Below, one piece after another: positions 59,778 through 64,000 of a DNA stretch of 64,000 nt. The notes beneath the pieces were generated by a model. That model made no database searches, had not been told where the DNA came from, and saw only the letters and a program-made list of their open reading frames with translations. The translations under genes and the position numbers were made by a program. Positions within the stretch are counted from its first letter, which is position 1. Each line of letters opens with the position of its first letter. Origin of the DNA: an uncultured Prevotella sp. Its GTDB lineage: Bacteria; Bacteroidota; Bacteroidia; Bacteroidales; Bacteroidaceae. The stretch covers positions 1 through 64,000 of the forward strand of contig ONKL01000018.1 in assembly GCA_900318395.1 (NCBI GenBank), read 5' to 3'.

Positions 59778-61964
59778 ATGAACATTCCCGCAGTATTCTG
59801 GCTCGTGCCCGTCGCATCGATCGTGGCACTGGGTATGGCGTATGTTTTCTTCCGCCAGATGATGGCAGCTGACGAAGGTACGCCACGTATGAAAGAGATT
59901 GCACTCTATGTGCGTAACGGAGCAATGGCCTACCTGAAGCAGCAGTACAAGGTCGTATGCATTGTCTTTGTGGTGCTCTGCGCTCTGTTTGCCTTCATGG
60001 CCTATGGCCTGAACGTGCAGAACCCGTGGGTTCCTTTTGCATTCCTTACAGGAGGATTCTTCTCTGGTCTTGCAGGATTCTTCGGCATGAAGACCGCTAC
60101 CTACGCTTCGGCCCGTACTGCCAATGCTGCGCGCGAGAGTCTCAATGCTGGCCTTAAGATTGCTTTCCGCTCCGGTGCCGTCATGGGACTCACCGTCGTA
60201 GGTCTTGGACTGCTCGACATCGCCATTTGGTTTGTTGTTCTGAATCACTTCGATCAGGATGGTCTCATCTCTATCACCACCACCATGCTGACCTTTGGTA
60301 TGGGTGCCTCTACGCAGGCTCTGTTCGCCCGTGTCGGAGGTGGTATCTACACGAAGGCAGCCGACGTTGGTGCCGACATCGTGGGTAAGGTAGAGGCCGA
60401 CATTCCTGAGGACGATCCACGTAATCCCGCTACCATCGCTGATAATGTTGGTGACAACGTAGGCGACGTGGCAGGTATGGGTGCCGACCTTTATGAGAGC
60501 TACTGCGGCTCCGTATTGTCTACAGCTGCTTTAGGTGCTGCTGCTTTCGGTGTGGCAGGTCTTGACATTCAGCTCAAAGCCGTTATCGCTCCGATGCTGA
60601 TAGCAGCCGTGGGTGTATTCCTCTCATTGCTGGGCATCTTCCTCGTTCGCACGAAAGAGGGCGCCACCATGAAGGATTTGCTCCATTCACTTTCCGTTGG
60701 TACGAATGTCAGCGCTGTGCTCATTGCCTGTGCTTCGTTCGCCATCCTCTATCTGCTGGGCATCGACAACTGGCTCGGTCTTTCCTTCTCTGTCATCTCT
60801 GGTCTGGCTGCCGGTGTGATCATCGGACAGGCCACCGAATACTATACGTCTCACTCCTACAAGCCCACACAGAAGATCTCGGAAGCAGGACAAACAGGTG
60901 CTGCTACCGTGATTATCAAGGGTATTGGTACAGGAATGATTTCTACTTGTATCCCTGTCATCACGATTGGCGTAGCCATCATGCTCAGCTACCTCTGTGC
61001 CAATGGTTTCGACCTCTCGTTGTCGTCAGACTCTCTTTCTCATGGTCTCTATGGCATCGGTATCGCTGCTGTAGGAATGCTCTCTACGCTGGGTATCACG
61101 CTGGCTACTGACGCATACGGCCCTATTGCCGACAATGCTGGTGGCAATGCAGAGATGTGTGGTCTGGGCGAAGAGGTACGTCACCGCACGGATGCGCTCG
61201 ACGCTCTTGGCAACACCACCGCTGCTACAGGTAAGGGCTTCGCCATTGGCTCTGCCGCCCTCACAGCCCTGGCTCTGCTTGCTTCCTATATCGAAGAGAT
61301 CAAGATTGCCATGACTCGTGCAGATCAGACGCTGACGAATGTGGCCGGTGATGTCATCGCTGCATCCAATGCCACCATCCCCGACTTCATGAACTACTTC
61401 CAGATCAACCTGATGAACCCGCGCGTCATCGTCGGTGCCTTCATCGGTGCTATGGCAGCTTTCCTCTTCTGTGGTATGACGATGGAGGCTGTAGGCCGCG
61501 CTGCCGAGAAGATGGTTCAGGAGGTTCGTCGCCAGTTCCGCGAGATTTCAGGTATCCTCGAGGGCACAGGAACGCCCGACTACGGCCGTTGCGTTGAAAT
61601 ATCCACCCGTGCTGCCCAGCATGAGATGATCGTTCCCTCAGTACTTGCCATCCTCATCCCCATCCTCGTGGGTATCATCTTGGGCGTGGCTGGTGTGATG
61701 GGTCTGCTCGTTGGCGGTCTGGCTGGTGGCTTCACGCTTGCCGTGTTCATGGCCAATGCCGGTGGTGCCTGGGATAATGCCAAGAAGAATATCGAAGAGG
61801 GTAACTTCGGCGGCAAGGGCTCCTTCGCCCATAAGGCCTGTATCGTTGGCGACACCGTGGGCGATCCATTCAAGGATACCTCAGGCCCCTCGCTCAACAT
61901 CCTGATCAAGCTCATGTCGATGGTCAGCATCGTGATGGCAGGCCTCACTGTGGCATTTGCATAA
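59778..61964 (+). CDS. hppA: membrane-bound proton/sodium-translocating pyrophosphatase
   Basis: 728 residues, about 16 membrane helices. The pyrophosphate-binding signature EADIPEDDPRNPATIADNVGDN (in part) and the second block YGPIADNAGGNAEMCG are intact. It hydrolyses PPi and pumps ions across the inner membrane. The Ala/Lys position that tells K+-dependent from K+-independent types lies near NTTAATGKG; it reads Ala, pointing to the K+-dependent class. Confidence 0.95.
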   Translation: MNIPAVFWLVPVASIVALGMAYVFFRQMMAADEGTPRMKEIALYVRNGAMAYLKQQYKVVCIVFVVLCALFAFMAYGLNVQNPWVPFAFLTGGFFSGLAGFFGMKTATYASARTANAARESLNAGLKIAFRSGAVMGLTVVGLGLLDIAIWFVVLNHFDQDGLISITTTMLTFGMGASTQALFARVGGGIYTKAADVGADIVGKVEADIPEDDPRNPATIADNVGDNVGDVAGMGADLYESYCGSVLSTAALGAAAFGVAGLDIQLKAVIAPMLIAAVGVFLSLLGIFLVRTKEGATMKDLLHSLSVGTNVSAVLIACASFAILYLLGIDNWLGLSFSVISGLAAGVIIGQATEYYTSHSYKPTQKISEAGQTGAATVIIKGIGTGMISTCIPVITIGVAIMLSYLCANGFDLSLSSDSLSHGLYGIGIAAVGMLSTLGITLATDAYGPIADNAGGNAEMCGLGEEVRHRTDALDALGNTTAATGKGFAIGSAALTALALLASYIEEIKIAMTRADQTLTNVAGDVIAASNATIPDFMNYFQINLMNPRVIVGAFIGAMAAFLFCGMTMEAVGRAAEKMVQEVRRQFREISGILEGTGTPDYGRCVEISTRAAQHEMIVPSVLAILIPILVGIILGVAGVMGLLVGGLAGGFTLAVFMANAGGAWDNAKKNIEEGNFGGKGSFAHKACIVGDTVGDPFKDTSGPSLNILIKLMSMVSIVMAGLTVAFA

Positions 61965-61983
61965 TTTCACCATAAGTAATTAA

Positions 61984-63465
61984 ATGTATCGTAGATTTTT
62001 TCTTATCCTGATGAGCTACATCCTGTGCGCAGACATCTGTGCACAGGATGTTCCTCAAGTTACCGTATTCCTCCCTAATCCCCCCAAGGCTGAGAGCGAC
62101 CTGTTCATTTGCGACAACTATCTCTACACTTACGGTAAGGAGTTGCGCACCTCCGACAGAGGCACTCAAGCCAAGATCGACATGGTATGGAGTCTCGACG
62201 ACTATATGCCACTTTATGCCGATGTCATGGGGATAACAATTTCAGCCTTTAAGGCTTCAAACATCTACCAGTTGCTTAGCTATGGCGACAGATATGGCCA
62301 ACTCGCTATCAAGGCTGCCGTGATGAGCTACAACCGCGAGCGACCCTACGTCTACTTCAACGAGCCGTCGCTCCTGCCTGATCTCGACGAGCTCCACAGC
62401 AATGAGAGTTCCTACCCTGCCTATCAGTCGTGCCTGGGGTGGCTCTATGCCCTGCTACTTGCCGAGGTGTGCCCTGACATCATGAACGACATCCTGAAGA
62501 GGGGCGAAGCCTTCGGACCCTCAGCCGTCATCTCGGGATTCAGTTTCGACAGCGATGCCTACGCTGGCTATTTGCTCGGCTCGGCTATCCTCTCACGACT
62601 CCACACCCATAGCGGCTTCGACGACCTTCTCGCCTACGCTCAAGCCGACTACAAACGACTGACGAAAGCTTCAACGCGCTTCGACGATACCCCATACTTC
62701 TCTTACGAAGAATTACCAAACTCTGTGATCTACCTGCCGGAGCCCCCTGCTGCTGGCTCTGCAAAATATACCTACGACTTAGCCAAATATGAGGAAGGCA
62801 AGTCGCTGCGACGCACGCGCTCGGGCATCCGTGCCATTGAAGATGTCGAGTATTCTACTGACAATTTCTGCCGCATTTACTCCGAAGTGCTCGGTGTCAC
62901 CATCAACGCAACTGTTACACCTGCCATCTACGAGCTCGTCAGCCGTGTACATCCCCTCGGCAACGCTGCCACCCAGATGGCCAAAGGCCACTATATGCGT
63001 AAGCGTCCTTACGTTGAGATGAATGAGGAGACCTCATATCGCCCCGACGAGGCCAGCCTTCGCGAAACAGGCTCCTACCCCTCAGGCCACGCCTCGGGCT
63101 CATGGCTGATGGCCCTCGTCTTCTCTGAAGTAGCCCGCACCCAGCAAGACGCTCTCTTGGCTCGGGCATACACCTTCGGACAAGGTCGTGTCATCACGGG
63201 TTACCACTGGCAGACCGATGTCGACTACGGCCGTCTTGTGGGTAGTGCTGTCTACGCCGTACTCCATACCGATAAGGAGTTCGTCAGCCAGATGGCCAAG
63301 GCTGTCAACGAGTATAAGAGCCTTTACTCCGCCATCCATGCAGTAAAAGATGAGCCGCAGGAGGGCGAGGCTCCCATCTATACCCTCCAGGGTGTACGCC
63401 TAAGTGCTCCTCCCACCCGTCACGGTATTTATATTAAAGGTAAAAAGAAGATCAACATACGCTAA
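61984..63465 (+). CDS. secreted protein with two PAP2 acid-phosphatase domains, first one degenerate
   Basis: 493 residues with signal peptide (ILMSYILCADICAQ) and two related class A acid phosphatase-type (PAP2) domains. Domain 2 (about 240-450) has all three motifs: KGHYMRKRP, GSYPSGHASG and GYHWQTDVD. Domain 1 (about 30-235) has the fold's landmarks but lost the catalytic residues: the Lys of motif 1 is Val, PSGH reads PAYQ and the His before the last Asp is gone (SGFSFDSD). Domain 1 may be structural or bind a ligand. The C-terminal tail ends in a Lys/Ile stretch that could be a sorting signal. Next gene starts at once. Confidence 0.85.
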   Translation: MYRRFFLILMSYILCADICAQDVPQVTVFLPNPPKAESDLFICDNYLYTYGKELRTSDRGTQAKIDMVWSLDDYMPLYADVMGITISAFKASNIYQLLSYGDRYGQLAIKAAVMSYNRERPYVYFNEPSLLPDLDELHSNESSYPAYQSCLGWLYALLLAEVCPDIMNDILKRGEAFGPSAVISGFSFDSDAYAGYLLGSAILSRLHTHSGFDDLLAYAQADYKRLTKASTRFDDTPYFSYEELPNSVIYLPEPPAAGSAKYTYDLAKYEEGKSLRRTRSGIRAIEDVEYSTDNFCRIYSEVLGVTINATVTPAIYELVSRVHPLGNAATQMAKGHYMRKRPYVEMNEETSYRPDEASLRETGSYPSGHASGSWLMALVFSEVARTQQDALLARAYTFGQGRVITGYHWQTDVDYGRLVGSAVYAVLHTDKEFVSQMAKAVNEYKSLYSAIHAVKDEPQEGEAPIYTLQGVRLSAPPTRHGIYIKGKKKINIR

Positions 63466-64000
63466 ATGAAACGACTCAACACCCTCATCCTGGCGCTCGG
63501 CTTTACGCTTACCATCCAAGCACAAGCCTATATGGACAGCGACCAGCCCAATGCGTCCAAGATGCTCCCTGCACCGCCCGACACCAAGTCGCTGGGCTTT
63601 GTCAACGACTTGACACTCTATCGCTGGGGCAAGTCTGCACGTGAGGAGAGCGCAGGCAAGCTCGCCTACAATTTCATCATGTGGGACTTCGACGGCTTTC
63701 TCCGCTCGCTCAGCAAGGCCGTCAACAAGACCATCAATGCGTCGAACACCCCGAAGCTCTACGCCCTGCTCGAGTATGCCGACAAATATGCCACTAAGGT
63801 CATCACTTCGACACAGAGCAGCATCATGCGCGAACGACCCTTCAAGATGTTCAAGGAGTCCAGCTATGTCCGATCGATGGAGAGCCGTTATGCCGACATC
63901 AGTTCTTACCCTTGCGAACAGGCTTTGCGGGGCTGGCTCTATTCCCTATTGCTGGCTGAAGTGTGTCCCGATAGCGACGAGAATATCTACACACGCGGCC
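63466..64000 (+). CDS. PAP2-like secreted protein, catalytically degenerate (partial, runs off window)
   Basis: The open frame begins at the ATG at 63466-63468, overlapping nothing and separated from the previous stop by no bases, and is open to the end of the window (178 codons seen). Signal peptide MKRLNTLILALGFTLTIQAQA. The visible part matches domain 1 of the preceding protein (SSYPCEQALRGWLYSLLLAEVCPD against SSYPAYQSCLGWLYALLLAEVCPD). Motif 1 has Gln for Lys before the RP, and PSGH reads PCEQ. It looks like a tandem duplicate that has lost activity. The C-terminus is not visible. Confidence 0.75.
   Translation, partial: MKRLNTLILALGFTLTIQAQAYMDSDQPNASKMLPAPPDTKSLGFVNDLTLYRWGKSAREESAGKLAYNFIMWDFDGFLRSLSKAVNKTINASNTPKLYALLEYADKYATKVITSTQSSIMRERPFKMFKESSYVRSMESRYADISSYPCEQALRGWLYSLLLAEVCPDSDENIYTRG

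Noticed and set aside
1..64000. CRISPR arrays, insertion sequences or prophage
   Set aside because: No direct-repeat/spacer arrays of CRISPR type, no transposase or integrase and no phage structural genes were seen; the tandem arrays have short units without unique spacers.

Overview
The window looks like a chromosomal segment of a Bacteroidales bacterium, most likely a Prevotella-type genome. Three things point there: promoters of the Bacteroidetes form (TAnnTTTG at -7, often TTTG near -33) before most transcription units, almost no strong Shine-Dalgarno sites, and typical families (BspA-like repeat proteins, a short primary sigma factor, ThrA-ApgM-ThrC, a long hybrid-style TPR sensor kinase). 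Genes are mostly moderate-GC housekeeping genes. A clearly AT-rich patch (about 10.9-13.8 kb) and a scrambled patch (about 8.0-9.8 kb) stand out as accessory.

Layout. 0-8.2 kb, minus strand: a peptide-export locus with double-glycine leader peptides, an HlyD adaptor, a C39-type peptidase/ABC exporter, a second ABC exporter, a lipoprotein membrane-fusion protein and a TolC-like channel. It resembles the NHLM-type bacteriocin/RiPP export systems but is visibly decaying: a deletion has joined the HlyD gene to the middle of the peptidase domain (catalytic Cys region gone), the second ABC gene is frameshifted, one leader peptide has an amber codon and another a frameshift. 8.2-9.8 kb: gene debris (duplicated C-terminus of an AlbA_2 protein, an HsdM/FeoB chimeric remnant) and a 400-bp hairpin-rich repeat element. 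9.85-10.5 kb: a MntA-HepT toxin-antitoxin pair. 10.9-13.8 kb: two AT-rich surface repeat proteins. 14-20.8 kb: AlbA_2 protein, hydrolase, ruvC, tandem ABC ATPase, Crp/Fnr regulator, lepA, small lipoprotein. 20.8-26.7 kb, minus: yebC, pheT, cytidylate-kinase-like gene, FAD dehydrogenase. 26.8-31.8 kb, plus: threonine operon thrA-apgM-thrC. 31.9-34.8 kb, minus: small secreted protein, primary sigma factor, HtrA protease. 35.1-35.5 kb: RNase P RNA. 35.5-38.8 kb: BrkB-like membrane protein, PepD, AraC-type regulator, a 52-residue membrane peptide. 38.9-46.3 kb: two Cache-domain sensor proteins without output domains, facing a sensor kinase/response regulator/AbgT-like operon. 46.4-52.2 kb: hexuronate catabolism (eda, kdgK, LacI regulator, uxaA, NhaC-type antiporter). 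52.2-58.8 kb: NTP-transferase-like protein, GH25 lysozyme, clostripain-like lipoprotein, dnaB, TRIC channel, rarA. 58.9-64 kb: acidic hypothetical protein, hppA pyrophosphatase, a two-domain PAP2 phosphatase and the start of a third, catalytically degenerate PAP2-like gene.

The most unusual pattern is distributed. Short tandem repeats with a 7-bp (sometimes 8-bp) unit exactly fill several gene-to-gene gaps, and 7-bp repeats also sit in frame inside four unrelated genes (ABC ATPase, FAD dehydrogenase, ApgM, sensor kinase). In the ABC ATPase they form a perfect 30-bp inverted repeat. A stop-free 7-bp unit reads as the same heptapeptide in every frame, which would explain why such insertions are tolerated inside genes.
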